Below are positions 26,901 through 39,727 of a DNA stretch of 64,000 nt, one piece after another (position 1 is the first letter of the stretch; every line of letters begins with the position of its first letter). The position numbers were made by a program, and so were the translations under genes. The notes beneath the pieces were generated by a model, which made no database searches, had not been told where the DNA came from, and was given only the letters and a program-made list of their open reading frames with translations. Origin of the DNA: Diplolepis rosae (Eukaryota; Arthropoda; Insecta; Hymenoptera; Diplolepididae). The stretch lies in the NCBI GenBank assembly GCA_030998225.1, contig JAPYXD010000714.1, forward strand, positions 5,952,001-6,016,000, given 5' to 3'.

Positions 26901-29032
26901 GTGAAGTCCATAGGTGGTAAACTTTTTTCGTTTTATATGTGAATTAACTGTCTAAGTCACTTTTCGTTAAGACACAGTTTTTGCTCTGTACAAGGGCTCT
27001 CGGCCCTAGATACATTCAATTTTAAAAACGTTTTATAGTACCTCCAATGATTATACATACATATGTGAAGTCCATATGTGGTAAACTTTTTTCGTTTTAT
27101 ATGTGAATTAACGGTCTAAGTCACTTTCCGTTAAGACACAGTTTTTGCTCTGTACAAGGGCTCTCCGCCCTAGATACATTCAATTTTAAAAACGTTTTTT
27201 AGTACCCTCAAGGATTATACATACATATGTGAAGTCCATAGGTGGTAGAATTTTTTCGTTTTATATGTAAATTTACCTTCTATGTCTATTTTCGTTCGGT
27301 CCCTTGCAGTTTTTGCTCTGTACGAGGACCCTCCACCCTAGATAAATTTAATTTTAATTTTTTTTTAGTACCTCCTATGATAATGCATACATATGTGATG
27401 TCCATAGGTGGTAAACGTTTTTCGTTTTATATGTGAACTAACGGTCTAAGTCACTTTTCGTTAAGTCACAGTTTTTGCTCTGTACGAGTGCCCTCCGCGC
27501 TAGATACATTCAATTTTGAAAATGTTTAATAGTACATCCAATGATATTGCATACATATATGAAGTCAATAGGTGGTGCACTTTTTTCGCTTTATATGTGA
27601 ATTAACGGTCTAAGTTGCTTTTCATTAAGTCAGAGTTTTTGCTCTTTGCGAGGGCCCTCCGCCCTTGATACAATTAATTTTAATTTTTTTTGTACCTTCA
27701 ATGATAATGCATACACATGTGATGTCCATAGGTTGTAAACTTTTTTCGTTTTATATGTAAATTAACCGTCTAAATCAATTTTCGTTCGGTCCCTTGCAGT
27801 TTTTGCTCTGTACGAGGGCCCTCCGCCCTAGATAAATTTAATTTAAATTTTTTTTTAGTACCTCCAATGATAATGCATACATATGTGAAGTCCGTAGGTG
27901 GTAAACTTTTTTCGTTTTATATGTGAATTAACTGTCTAAGTCATTTTTCGTTAAGACACAGTTTTTGCTCTGTACAAGGGCTCTCCGCCCTAGATACATT
28001 CAATTTTAAAAACGTTTTATAGTACCTGAAATGATTATACATACATATGTGATGTCCATAGGTGGTACACTTTTTTCGTTTTATATGTAAACTAACCGTC
28101 TAAGTCAATTTTCGTTCGGTCCCTTGCACTTTTGGTTTGAACGAGGGCCGTCCGCCCTCGATACGCTCAATTTTAAAAACGTTTTATAGTATCTCCAATG
28201 ATAATACATACATATGTGAAGTCCGTAGGTGGTAAACTTTTTTCGTTTTATATGTGAATTAACTGTCTAAGTCCCTTTTCGTCAAGACACAGTTTTCGCT
28301 CTGTACAAGGGCTCTCCGCGCTAGATAGATTCAATTTTAAAAATGTTTTATAGTACCTCGAATGATAATACATACATATGTGAAGTCCATAGGTGGTAAA
28401 CTTTTTTCGTTTTATATGTGAATTAACGGTCTAAGTCACTTTCCGTTAAGACACAGTTTTTGCTCTGTACAAGGGCTCTCCGCCCTAGATACATTCAATT
28501 TTAAAAACGTTTTATAGTACCTCCAATGATTATACATACATATGTGATGTCCATAGGTGGTACACTTTTTTCGTTTTATATGTAAACTAACCGTCTAAGT
28601 CAATTTTCGTTCGGTCCCTTGCACTTTGGCTTGTACGAGGGCCCTCCGCCCTCGATACTTTCAATTTTAAAAACGTTTTATAGTACCTCCAATGATAATA
28701 CATACATATGTGAAGTCCGTAGGTGGTAAACTTTTTTCGTTTTATATGTGAATTAACTGTCTAAGTCTCTTTTCGTTAAGACAAAGTTTTTGCTCTGTAC
28801 AAGGGCTCTCCGCGCTAGATACATTCAATTTTAAAAGTGTTTTATAGTACCTCGAGTGATAATACATACATATGTGAAGTCCATAGGTGGTAAACTTTTT
28901 TCGTTTTATATGTGAATTAACGGTCTAAGTCACTTTTCGTTAAGACACAGTTTTTGCTCTGTACAAGGGCTCTCCGCCCTAGATACATTCAATTTTAAAA
29001 ACGTTTTATAGTACCTCGAATGATTATACATA

Positions 29033-30590
29033 CATATGTGATGTCCATAGGTGGTACACTTTTTTCGTTTTATATGTAAACTAACCGTCTAAGTCAATTT
29101 TCGTTCGATCCCTTGCACTTTTGGTTTGTACGAGGGCCCTCCGCCCTCGATACATTCAATTTTAAAAACGTTTTATAGTACCTCCAATGATAATACATAC
29201 ATATGTGAAGTCCATAGGTGGTAAACTTTTTTCGTTTTATATGTGAATTAAGGGTCTAAGTCACTTTTCGTTCGGTCCCTTGCAGTTTTTGCTCCGCTCG
29301 AGGGCCCTCCTCCCTAGATACTTTTGATTTTAATTTTTCTTGTATTACCGCCAATGATAATACATACATATGTGAACTTTTTTCGTTTTATGTGTGAATT
29401 AACTGTCTAAGTCACTTTTCGTTAAGACACAGTTTTTGCTCTGTACAAGGGCTCTCCGCCCTAGATACATTCAATTTTAAAAATGTTTTATAGTACGTCC
29501 AATGTTAATACATTCATATGTGAAGTCCATAGGTGGTACACTTTTTTCGTTTTATATGTAAAATAACCGTCTAACTCAATTTTCGTTCGGCCCTTGCACT
29601 TTTGGTTTGTACGAGGGCTCTCTGCCTTCGATACATTTAATTTAAAATTTTTTTATAGTACCTTCAATGATAATACATACATATGCGATGTCCATAGGTG
29701 GTACACTTTTTTCGTTTTATATGTAAATTAACCGTCTAAGTCAATTTTCGTTTGGTCCCTTGCACTTTTGGTTTGTACGAGGGCTCTCCGCCTTCGATAC
29801 ATTTGATTTAAAATTTTATTATAGTACTTTCAATGATAATACATACATATGTGATGTCCATAGGTGGTGAACTTTTTTTCGTTTTATATGTAAAATAACC
29901 GTCTAAGTCAATTTTCGTTCGGTCCCTTGCAGTTTTTGCTCCGTTCGAGGGCCCTTCGACCTAGATACATTTGATTGTAATTTTTCTTGTAGTACCGCCA
30001 ATGATAATACATACATATGTGAAGTCCATAGGAGGTACACTTTTTTCGTTTTATATGTGAATTAACGTTCTAAGTCACTTTTCGTTTTGACACAGTTTTT
30101 GCTCTGTACGAGGGCCCTCCGCCCTAGATACATTCAATTTTAAAAGTGTTTTATAGTACCTCCAATGATAATGCATACATATGTGAAGTCCATAGGTGGT
30201 ACACTTTTTTCGTTTTATATGTAAATTAACCGTCTAAGTCAATTTTCGTTCGGTCCCTTGCACTTTTGGTTTGTACGAGGTCTCTCCGCCTTCGATACAT
30301 TTAATTTAAAATTTTTTTATAGTACCTTCAATGATAATACATACATATGTGATGTCCATAGGTGGTAAACTTTTTTCGTTTTATATGTAAAATAACCGTC
30401 TAAGTCAATTTTCGTTCGGTCTCTTGCAGTTTTTGCTCCGTTCGAGGGCCCTCCGACCTAGATACATTTAATTTTAATTTTTCTTGTAGTACCGCCAATG
30501 ATAATAAATACATATGTGATGTCAATAGGTGGTACACTTTTTTCGTTTTATATGTGAATTAACGGTCTAAGTCACTTTTCGTTAAGCCAC
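29033..30590. repeat. 8.59 kb higher-order repeat, truncated copy 3
   Basis: Follows copy 2 in register, with CGTTCGATCC at 29102 and the deletion unit at 29367, then matches copy 2 up to about 30585. There, inside a monomer and just after CACTTTTCGTTAAG, the sequence changes from the expected TCACAG reading to the CCACAGTTTTCTCTC reading of the 1.7 kb and 3.0 kb region. Register is kept across the switch, as expected for unequal crossing-over between homologous monomers. Confidence 0.8.
29367..29514 (+). repeat. 148 bp deletion monomer 4
   Basis: In truncated HOR copy 3. It has AACTGTC and CAAGGGCTCTCC where the other copies have AACGGTC and CGAGGCCTCTCC, so its right part was replaced by class A sequence. 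Confidence 0.92.
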
Positions 30591-31997
30591 AGTTTTCTCT
30601 CTGTACGAGTGCCCTCCGCGCTAGATACATTCAATTTTGAAAATGTTTTATGGTTCATCCAATGATAATGCATACATATGAGACGTCCATATGTGGTACA
30701 CTTTTTTTTCTTTTTTATGTAAATTAACCGTCTATGTTACTTTTCGTTCAGTCTGTCACAGTTTTTGCTCTGTATAAGGGCCCTCCGCGCTCGGTACGTT
30801 CAATTGTAATTTTTTTTTTAGTAACTCCAATGATAGTGCATACATATGTGATGTCAATACGTGGTACACTTTTTTCGTTTTATATGTGAATTAACGGTCT
30901 AAGTCACTTTTCGTTAAGCCACAGTTTTCCCTCTGTACTATTGCCCCCCGCCCTAGATACATTCAATTGTGAAAATTTTTTATAGTGCCTCCAATGATAA
31001 TGCAAACATATGAGACGTCCATATGTGGTACACTTTTTTCTTTTTCATGTAAATTAACCGACTATGTTACTTTTCGTTCAGTCTTTCACAGTTTTTGCTC
31101 TGTATAAGGGCCCTCCGCCCTAGATAAATATAATTTTAATTTTTTTTGTAATATCTCCAATGATAATACATACATATGTGATGTCTATAGGTGGTACCCT
31201 TTTTTCTTTTTTATTTAAATTAAACGTCTATGTCACTTTTCGTCCGACCCTTGCAGTTTTTGCTCCGTTCGAGGGCCCTCCGCCCTTGGTACAATTGATT
31301 CCAATTTTTTTTTAGTACCTCCAATGATTACGCATACATATTTGATGTCCATAGGCAGTAAACGTTTTTCGTTTCATATGTGAATTAACGGTCTAAGTCA
31401 CTTTTCGTTAAGTCACAGTTTTTGCTCTGTACGAGTGGCCTCCGCCCTAGATACATTCAATTTTGAAAATGTTTTATAGTACATCCAATGATATCACATA
31501 CATATGTGAAGTCCATAGGTGGTAAACTTATTTCGTTTTATATGTGAATTAACGGTCTAAGTCACTTTTCGTTATGTCACAGTTTTTGCTCTGTACGAGG
31601 GCCCTCCGCCCTAGATACATTCAATTTAGAAAATGTTTTATAATACCTCCCATGAAATCACATACATATGTGAAGTCTATAGGTGGTGCACTTTTTTCGT
31701 TTTATATGTAAATTAACCGTCTAAGTCAATTTTCGTTCGGTCCCTTGCACTTTTGGTTTGCAAGAGGGCCCTCCGCCCTAGATACATTTGAATTTACTTT
31801 TTTTTATAGTACCTTTAATGATAATACATACATATGTGAAGTCCATAGGTGGTACACTTTTTTCGTTTTATATGTAAACAAACCATCTAAGTCAATTTTC
31901 ATTCGGTCCCTTGCACTTTTTGTTTGTACGAGGGCCCTCCGCCCTCGATACATTCAATTTTAAAAACGTTTTATAGTACCTCCAATGACAATACATA
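30591..31997. repeat. Mixed E/D/B units resembling 3.9-5.1 kb
   Basis: The series TTTTATGGTTCATCC, an E unit, AAGCCACAGTTTTCCCTCTG and a second E unit repeats the order seen at about 3903-4480. The closing B units at about 31740-31997 match those at about 4870-5119, including the ATGACAATACATAC boundary. The middle (about 31180-31600) differs, so two separate patches are shared rather than one continuous duplication. Confidence 0.72.
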
Positions 31998-33174
31998 CAT
32001 ATGTGAAGTCCGTAGGTGGTAAACTTTTTTTCGTTTTATATGTGAATTAACTGTCTAAGTCTCTTTTCGTTAAGACACAGTTTTTGCTCTGTACAAGGGC
32101 TCTCCGCGCTAGATTCATTCAATTTTAAAAGTGTTTTATAGTACCTCGAATGATAATACATACATATGTGAAGTCCATAGGTGGTAAACTTTTTTCGTTT
32201 TATATGTGAATTAACTGTCTAAGTCACTTTTCGTTAAGACACAGTTTTTGCTCTGTACAAGGGCTCTCGGCCCTAGATACATTCAATTTTAAAAACGTTT
32301 TATAGTACATCCAAAGATTATACATACATATGTGAAGTCCATAGGTGGTAAACCTTTTTCGTTTTATATGTGAATTAACGGTCTAAGTCACTTTCCGTTA
32401 AGACACAGTTTTTGCTCTGTACAAGGGCTCTCCGCCCTAGATACATTCAATTTTAAAAACGTTTTATAGTACCTCCAATGATTATACATACATATGTGAA
32501 GTCCATAGGGGGTAAACTTTTTCGTTTTATATGTAAATTAACCGTCTAAATCAATTTTCGTTCGGTCCCTTGCAGTTTTTGCTCTGTACGAGGGCCCTCC
32601 GCCCTAGATAAATTTAATTTAAATTTTTTTTTTAGTACCTCCAATGATAATGCATACATATGTGATGTCCATATGTGGTAAACGTTTTTCGTTTTATATG
32701 TGAACTAACGGTCTAAGTCACTTTTCGTTAAGTCACAGTTTTTGCTCTGTACGAGTGCCCTCCGCGCTAGATACATTCAATTTTGAAAATGTTTAATAGT
32801 ACATCCAATGATAATGCATACATATGTGATGTCAATAGGTGGTACACTTTTTTCGCTTTATATGTGAATTAACGGTCTAAGTTGCTTTTCATTAAGTCAG
32901 AGTTTTTGCTCTTTGCGAGGGCCCTCCGCCCTTGATACAATTAATTTTAATTTTTTTTGTACCTTCAATGATAATGCATACACATGTGATGTCCATAGGT
33001 TGTAAACTTTTTTCGTTTTATATGTAAATTAACCGTCTAAATCAATTTTCGTTCGGTCCCTTGCAGTTTTTGCTCTGTACGAGGGCCCTCCGCCCTAGAT
33101 AAATTTAATTAAAATTTTTTTTCTAGTACCTCCAATGATAATGCATACATATGTGATGTCCATAGGTGGTAAAC
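31998..33174. repeat. Class A then class D units
   Basis: Three A units follow the ATGACAATACATAC boundary, as at 5120 and 18145. The array then changes to D units, including the TTGCTTTTCATTAAG tracer near 32880. The order is similar to about 18145-19200 and 26730-27880, so this is another partial copy of the end of the 8.59 kb HOR. Confidence 0.7.
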
Positions 33175-34930
33175 GTTTTTCGTTTTATATGTGAATTAAC
33201 GGTCTAAGTCACTTTTCGTTAAGTCACAGTTTTTGCTCTGTACGAGTGCCCTCCGCGCTAGATACATTCAATTTTGAAAATGTTTTATGGTTCATCCAAT
33301 GATAATGCATACATATGAGACGTCCATATGTGGTACACTTTTTTCTTTTTTATGTAAATTAACCGTCTATGTTACTTTTCGTTCAGTCTGTCACAGTTTT
33401 TGCTCTGTATAAGGGCCCTCCGCGCTCGGTACGTTCAATTGTAATTTTTTTTTTAGTAACTCCAATGATAGTGCATACATATGTGATGTCAATAGGTGGT
33501 ACACTTTTTTCGTTTTATATGTGAATTAACTGTCTAAGTCATTTTTCGTTAAGACACAGTTTTTGCTCTGTACAAGGGCTCTCCGCCCTAGATACATTGA
33601 ATTTTAAAAACGTTTTATAGTACCTCCAATGATTATACATACATATGTGATGTCCATAGGTGGTACACTTTTTTCGTTTTATATGTAAACTAACCGTCTA
33701 AGTCAATTTTCGTTCGGTCCCTTGCACTTTTGGTTTGAACGAGGGCCCTCCGCCCTCGATACTTTCAATTTTAAAAACGTTTTATAGTACCTCCAATGAT
33801 AATACATACATATGTGAAGTCCGTAGGTGGTAAACTTTTTTCGTTTTATATGTGAATTAACTGTCTAAGTCTCTTTTCGTCAAGACACAGTTTTTGCTCT
33901 GTACAAGGGCTCTCCGCGCTAGATACATTCAATTTTAAAAATGTTTTATAGTACCTCGAATGATAATACATACATATGTGAAGTCCATAGGTGGTAAACT
34001 TATTTCGTTTTATATGTGAATTAACTGTCTAAGTCATTTTTCGTTAAGACACAGTTTTTGCTCTGTACAAGGGCTCTCCGCCCTAGATACATTCAATTTT
34101 AAAAACGTTTTATAGTACCTCCAATGATTATACATACATATGTGATGTCCATAGGTGGTACACTTTTTTCGTTTTATATGTAAACTAACCGTCTAAGTCA
34201 ATTTTCGTTCGGTCCCTTGCACTTTGGCTTGTACGAGGGCCCTCCGCCCTCGATACTTTCAATTTTAAAAACGTTTTATAGTACCTCCAATGATAATACA
34301 TACATATGTGAAGTCCGTAGGTGGTAAACTTTTTTCGTTTTATATGTGAATTAACTGTCTAAGTCTCTTTTCGTTAAGACACAGTTTTTGCTCTGTACAA
34401 GGGCTCTCCGCGCTAGATACATTCAATTTTAAAAATGTTTTATAGTACCTCGAATGATAATACATACATATGTGAAGTCCATAGGTGGTAAACTTTTTTC
34501 GTTTTATATGTGAATTAAGGGTATAATTCACTTTTCGTTCGGTCCCTTGCAGTTTTTGCTCCGCTCGAGGGCCCTCCTCCCTAGATACTTTTGATTTTAA
34601 TTTTTCTTGTATTACCGCCAATGATAATACATACATATGTGAACTTTTTTCGTTTTATGTGTGAATTAACGGTCTAAGTCACTTTTCGTTAAGACACAGT
34701 TTTTGCCCTGTACGAGGCCTCTCCGCCCTAGATACATTCAATTTTAAAAATGTTTTATAGTACCTCCAATGTTAATACATTCATATGTGAAGTCCATAGG
34801 TGGTACACTTTTTTCGTTTTGTACGTAAATTAACCGTCTAACTCAATTTTCGTTCGGCCCTTGCACTTTTGGTTTGTACGAGGGCTCTCCGCCTTCGATA
34901 CATTTAATTTAAAATTTTTTTATAGTACCT
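33175..34930. repeat. 1.75 kb duplicated block, copy a
   Basis: Matches 42876-44631 at a constant offset of 9701 bp, so with no net indel. Check points: CATATGAGACG at 33312 and 43013, deletion unit at 34634 and 44335. Visible differences are few, such as GGTTCATCC against AGTACATCC and CGTCAAG against CGTTAAG. The match ends after about 34930, where copy a continues with TGCGATGTCCATAGCTGG and the other copy does not. Confidence 0.82.
34634..34781 (+). repeat. 148 bp deletion monomer 5
   Basis: The preceding unit has GGGTATAATTC, as at 9.6 kb. GCCCTG replaces GCTCTG in this unit. The next boundary is TTCATATG. Confidence 0.92.
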
Positions 34931-37900
34931 TCAATGATAATACATACATATGCGATGTCCATAGCTGGTACACTTTTTTCGTTTTATATGTAAATTAACC
35001 GTCTAGGACAATTTTCGTTTGGTCCCTTGCACTTTTGGTTTGTACGAGGGCTCTCCGCCTTCGATACATTTGATTTAAAATTTTTTTATAGTACCTTCAA
35101 TGATAATACATACATATGTGATGTCCATAGGTGGTAAACTTTTTTCGTTTTATATGTAAAATAACCGTCTAACTCAATTTTCGTTCGGCCCTTGCACTTT
35201 TGGTTTGTACGAGGGCTCTCCGCCTTCGATACATTTAATTTAAAATTTTTTTATAGTACCTTCAATGATAATACATACATATGTGATGTCCATAGGTGGT
35301 ACACTTTTTTCGTTTTATATGTGAATTAACGGTCTAAGTCACTTTTCGTTAAGTCACAGTTTTTACTCTGTACGAATGCCCTCCGCGCTAGATACATTCA
35401 CTTTTAAAAACGTTTTATAGTACCTCCAATGATTATACATACATATGAGACGTCCATAGGTGGTACACTTTTTTCTTTTTTATGTAAATTAACCGTCTAT
35501 GTTACTTTTCGTTCAGTCTGTCACAGTTTTTGCTCTGTATAAGGGCCCTCCGCGCTCGGTATGTTCAATTGTAATTTTTTTTAGTAACTCCAATGATAAT
35601 ACATACATATGTGAAGTCCGTAGGTGGTAAACTTTTTTCGTTTTATATGTGAATTAACGGTCTAAGTCACTTTTCGTTAAGCCACAGTTTTCCCTCTGTA
35701 CTAGTGCCCCCCGCCCTAGATACATTCAATTGTGAAAATTTTTTATAGTGCCTCCAATGATAATGCAAACATATGAGACGTCCATATGTGGTACACTTTT
35801 TTCTTTTTCATGTAAATTAACCGACTATGTTACTTTTCGTTCAGTCTTTCACAGTTTTTGCTCTGTATAAGGGCCCTCCGCCCTAGATAAATATAATTTT
35901 AATTTTTTTTGTAATACCTCCAATGATAATACATACATATGTGATGTCCATAGGTGGTACCCTTTTTTCTTTTTTATTTAAATTAACCGTCTATGTCACT
36001 TTTCGTCCGACCCTTGCAGTTTTTGCTCCGTTCGAGGGCCCTCCGCCCTTGGTACAATTGATTCCAATTTTTTTTTAGTACCTCCAATGATTACGCATAC
36101 ATATTTGATGTCCATAGGCAGTAAACGTTTTTCGTTTCATATGTGAATTAACGGTCTAAGTCACTTTTCGTTAAGTCACAGTTTTTGCTCTGTACGAGTG
36201 GCCTCCGCCCTAGATACATTCAATTTTGAAAATATTTATAGTACATCCAATGATATCACATACATATGTGAAGTCCATAGGTGGTACACTTTTTTCGTTT
36301 TATATGTAAATTAACCGTCTAAGTCAATTTTCGTTCGGTCCCTTGCACTTTTGGTTTGTACGAGGGCTCTCCGCCTTCGATACATTTAATTAAAAAATTT
36401 TTTATAGTACCTTTAATGATAATACATACATATGCGATGTCCATAGGTGGTACACTTTTTTCGTTTTATATGTAAATTAACCGTCTAATTCAATTTTCGT
36501 TCGGTCCCTTGCACTTTTGGTTTGCAAGAGGGCCCTCCGCTCTAGATACATTTGAATTTACTTTTTCTTGTAGTACCGCCAATGATAATACATGCATATG
36601 TGAAGTCCATAGGTGGTACACTTTTTTCGTTTTATATGTGAATTAACGTTCTAAGTCACTTTACGTTAAGACACAGTTTTTGCTCTGTGCGAGGGCCCTC
36701 CGCCCTCGATACATTCAATTTTAAAAACGTTTTATAGTACCAACAATGATAATACATACATATGTGAAGTCCGTAGGTGGTAAACTTTTTTCGTTTTATA
36801 TGTGAATTAACTGTCTAAGTCCCTTTTCGTCAAGACACAGTTTTCGCTCTGTACAAGGGCTCTCCGCGCTAGATAGATTCAATTTTAAAAATGTTTTATA
36901 GTACCTCGAATGATAATACATACATATGTGAAGTCCATAGGTGGTAAACTTTTTTCGTTTTATATGTGAATTAACGGTCTAAGTCACTTTCCGTTAAGAC
37001 ACAGTTTTTGCTCTGTACAAGGGCTCTCCGCCCTAGATACATTCAATTTTAAAAACGTTTTATAGTACCTGAAATGATTATACATACATATGTGATGTCC
37101 ATAGGTGGTACACTTTTTTCGTTTTATATGTAAACTAACCGTCTAAGTCAATTTTCGTTCGTTCCATTGCACTTTTGGTGTGTACGAGGGCCCTCCGCCC
37201 TCGATACTTTCAATTTTAAAAACGTTTTATAGTACCTCCAATGATAATACATACATATGTGAAGTCCGTAGGTGGTAAACTTTTTTCGTTTTATATGTGA
37301 ATTAACTGTCTAAGTCTCTTTTCGTTAAGACAAAGTTTTTGCTCTGTACAAGGGCTCTCCGCGCTAGATACATTCAATTTTAAAAGTGTTTTATAGTACC
37401 TCGAGTGATAATACATACATATGTGAAGTCCATAGGTGGTAAACTTTTTTTCGTTTTATATGTGAATTAACGGTCTAAGTCACTTTTCGTTAAGACACAG
37501 TTTTTGCTCTGTACGAGGCCTCTCCGCCCTAGACACATTCAATTTTAAAAATGTTTTATAGTACGTCCAATGTTAATACATTCATATGTGAAGTCCATAG
37601 GTGGTACACTTTTTTCGTTTTATATGTAAAATAACCGTCTAACTCAATTTTCGTTCGGCCCTTGCACTTTTGGTTTGTACGAGGGCTCTCTGCCTTCGAT
37701 ACATTTAATTTAAAATTTTTTTATAGTACCTTCAATGATATATATACATATGCGATGTCCATAGGTGGTACACTTTTTTCGTTTTATATGTAAATTAACC
37801 GTCTAAGTCAATTTTCGTTTGGTCCCTTGCACTTTTGGTTTGTACGAGGTCTCTCCGCCTTCGATACATTTAATTTAAAATTTTTTTATAGTACCTTCAA

Positions 37901-38242
37901 TGATAATACATACATATGTGATGTCCATAGGTGGTAAACTTTTTTCGTTTTATATGTAAAATAACCGTCTAAGTCAATTTTCGTTCGGTCTCTTGCAGTT
38001 TTTGCTCCGTTCGAGGGCCCTCCGACCTAGATAAATTTAATTTTAATTTTTCTTGTAGTACCGCCAATGATAATAAATACATATGTGATGTCAATAGGTG
38101 GTAAACTTTTTTTGTTTTATATGTGAATTAACTGTCTAAGTCTCTTTCCGTTAAGACACAGATTTTGCTCCGTACAAGGGCTCTCCGCCCTAGATACATT
38201 CAATTTTAAAAACGTTTTATAGCACCTCAATGATTATACATA
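34931..38242. repeat. Mixed block, partly repeated at 45.0-47.1 kb
   Basis: B units with CCGTCTAGGACAATT (also near 53460), then E units and AAGCCACAG units. From about 35650 to 37750 the unit order matches about 45050-47120 at an offset near 9.37 kb, including the shortened tail ATGATATATATACATATGCG at about 37736 and 47105. The AGATAGATTC A unit is at about 36870. The remainder to 38242 holds C and A units with no foreign sequence. Confidence 0.75.
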
Positions 38243-39727
38243 CATATGTGATGTCCATAGGTGGTACACTTTTTTCGTTTTATATGTGAATTAACTGTCT
38301 AAGTCACTTTTCGTTAAGACATAGTTTTTGCTCTGTACAAGGGCTCTCCGCCCTAGATACATTCAATTTTAAAAACGTTTTATAGTACCTGCAATGATTA
38401 TACATACATATGTGATGTCCATATGTTGTAAACTTCTTTCGTTTTATACGTAAATTAATCGTCTAAGTCAATTTTCGTTCGGTCCATTGCAGTTTTTGCT
38501 CCGTTCGAGGGCCCTCCGCCCTTGATACATTTGATCTTAATTTTTCTTGTTGTACCGCCAATGATAATACATACATATGTGATGTCCATAGGTGGTACAC
38601 TTTTTTCGTTTTATATGTAAACAAACCGTCTAAGTCAATTTTCATTCGGTCCCTTGCACTTTGGGTTTGTACGAGGGCCCTCCACCCTCGATACATTCAA
38701 TTTTAAAAACGTTTTATAGTACCTCCAATGATAATACATACATATGTGAAGTCCATAGGTGGTAAACTTTTTTCGTTTTATATGTGAATTAACTGTCTAA
38801 GTCTCTCTTCGTTAAGACACAGTTTTTGCTCTGTACGAGGCCTCTCCGCCCTAGATACATTCAATTTTAAAAATGTTTTATAGTACCTCGAATGATAATA
38901 CATACATATGTGAAGTCCATAGGTGGTAAACTTTTTTCGTTTTATATGTGAATTAACGGTCTAAGTCACTTTTCGTTAAGACACAGTTTTTGCTCTGTAC
39001 AAGGGCTCTCCGCCCAAGATACATTCAATTTTAAAAACGTTTTATAGTACCTCCAATGATAATACATACATATGTGATGTCCATATGTGGTACACTTTTT
39101 TCGTTTTATATGTAAATGAACCGTCTAAGTCAATTTTTGTTCGGCCCTTGCACTTTTGGTTTGTACGAGGGCTCTCCGCCCTAGATACATTTGAATTTAC
39201 TTTTTCTTGTAGTACGGCCAATGATAATACATGCATATGTGAAGTCCATAGGTGGTACACTTTTTTCGTTTTATATGTGAATTAACGTTCTAAGTCACTT
39301 TACGTTAAGACACAGTTTTTGCTCTGTACGAGGGCCCTCCGCCCTAGATACATTCAATTTTAAAAGTGTTTTATAGTACCTCCAATGATAATGCATACAT
39401 ATGTGATGTCCATAGGTGGTACACTTTTTTCGTTTTATATGTAAACTAACCGTCTAAGTCAATTTTCGTTCGGTCCCTTGCACTTTTGGTTTGTACGAGG
39501 GCCCTCCGCCCTCGATACATTCAATTTTAAAAACGTTTTATAGTACCAACAATGATAATACATACATATGTGAAGTCCGTAGGTGGTAAACTTTTTTTGT
39601 TTTATATGTGAATTAACTGTCTAAGTCTCTTTCCGTTAAGACACAGATTTTGCTCCGTACAAGGGCTCTCCGCCCTAGATACATTCAATTTTAAAAACGT
39701 TTTATAGCACCTCAATGATTATACATA
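38243..39727. repeat. Nine-unit duplicated block, copy a
   Basis: 1485 bp matching 49251-50735 at a constant offset of 11008 bp. Tracers: CACCTCAATGATTAT before the first unit, CATATGTTGTAAACTTC, TTCTTGTTGTACCGCC and GTACCAACAATG near 39542 (50551 in the other copy). One patch around 39030-39095 differs strongly while the flanks agree, suggesting gene conversion. Part of the block recurs at 57.66-58.34 kb. Confidence 0.82.

Larger units (their letters stand above)
20446..29032. repeat. 8.59 kb higher-order repeat, copy 2
   Basis: 8587 bp, directly following copy 1 in the same orientation. It holds the corresponding deletion unit (20780), GATATCCATAGG unit (about 22090), 202 bp units (23381 and 23746) and AGATAGATTC unit (about 28323). 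Differences from copy 1 include short indels in T tracts, an A-for-C tail change and a few swapped single units. The shared order over 8.6 kb shows duplication of the whole block rather than independent spread of monomers. Confidence 0.85.

Noticed and set aside
30570..30600. Inversion or foreign insertion at the end of HOR copy 3
   Set aside because: Orientation and 164 bp phase continue through the switch. Only the monomer variant changes.
38463..38696. Identical 77-codon reverse-strand frame at four places (38463, 49471, 51823, 59266), which looks like a conserved small gene family
   Set aside because: Identity is explained by recent block duplication of the C/B unit pair. The flanking non-frame sequence is equally conserved, and related units carry stops in the same frame.
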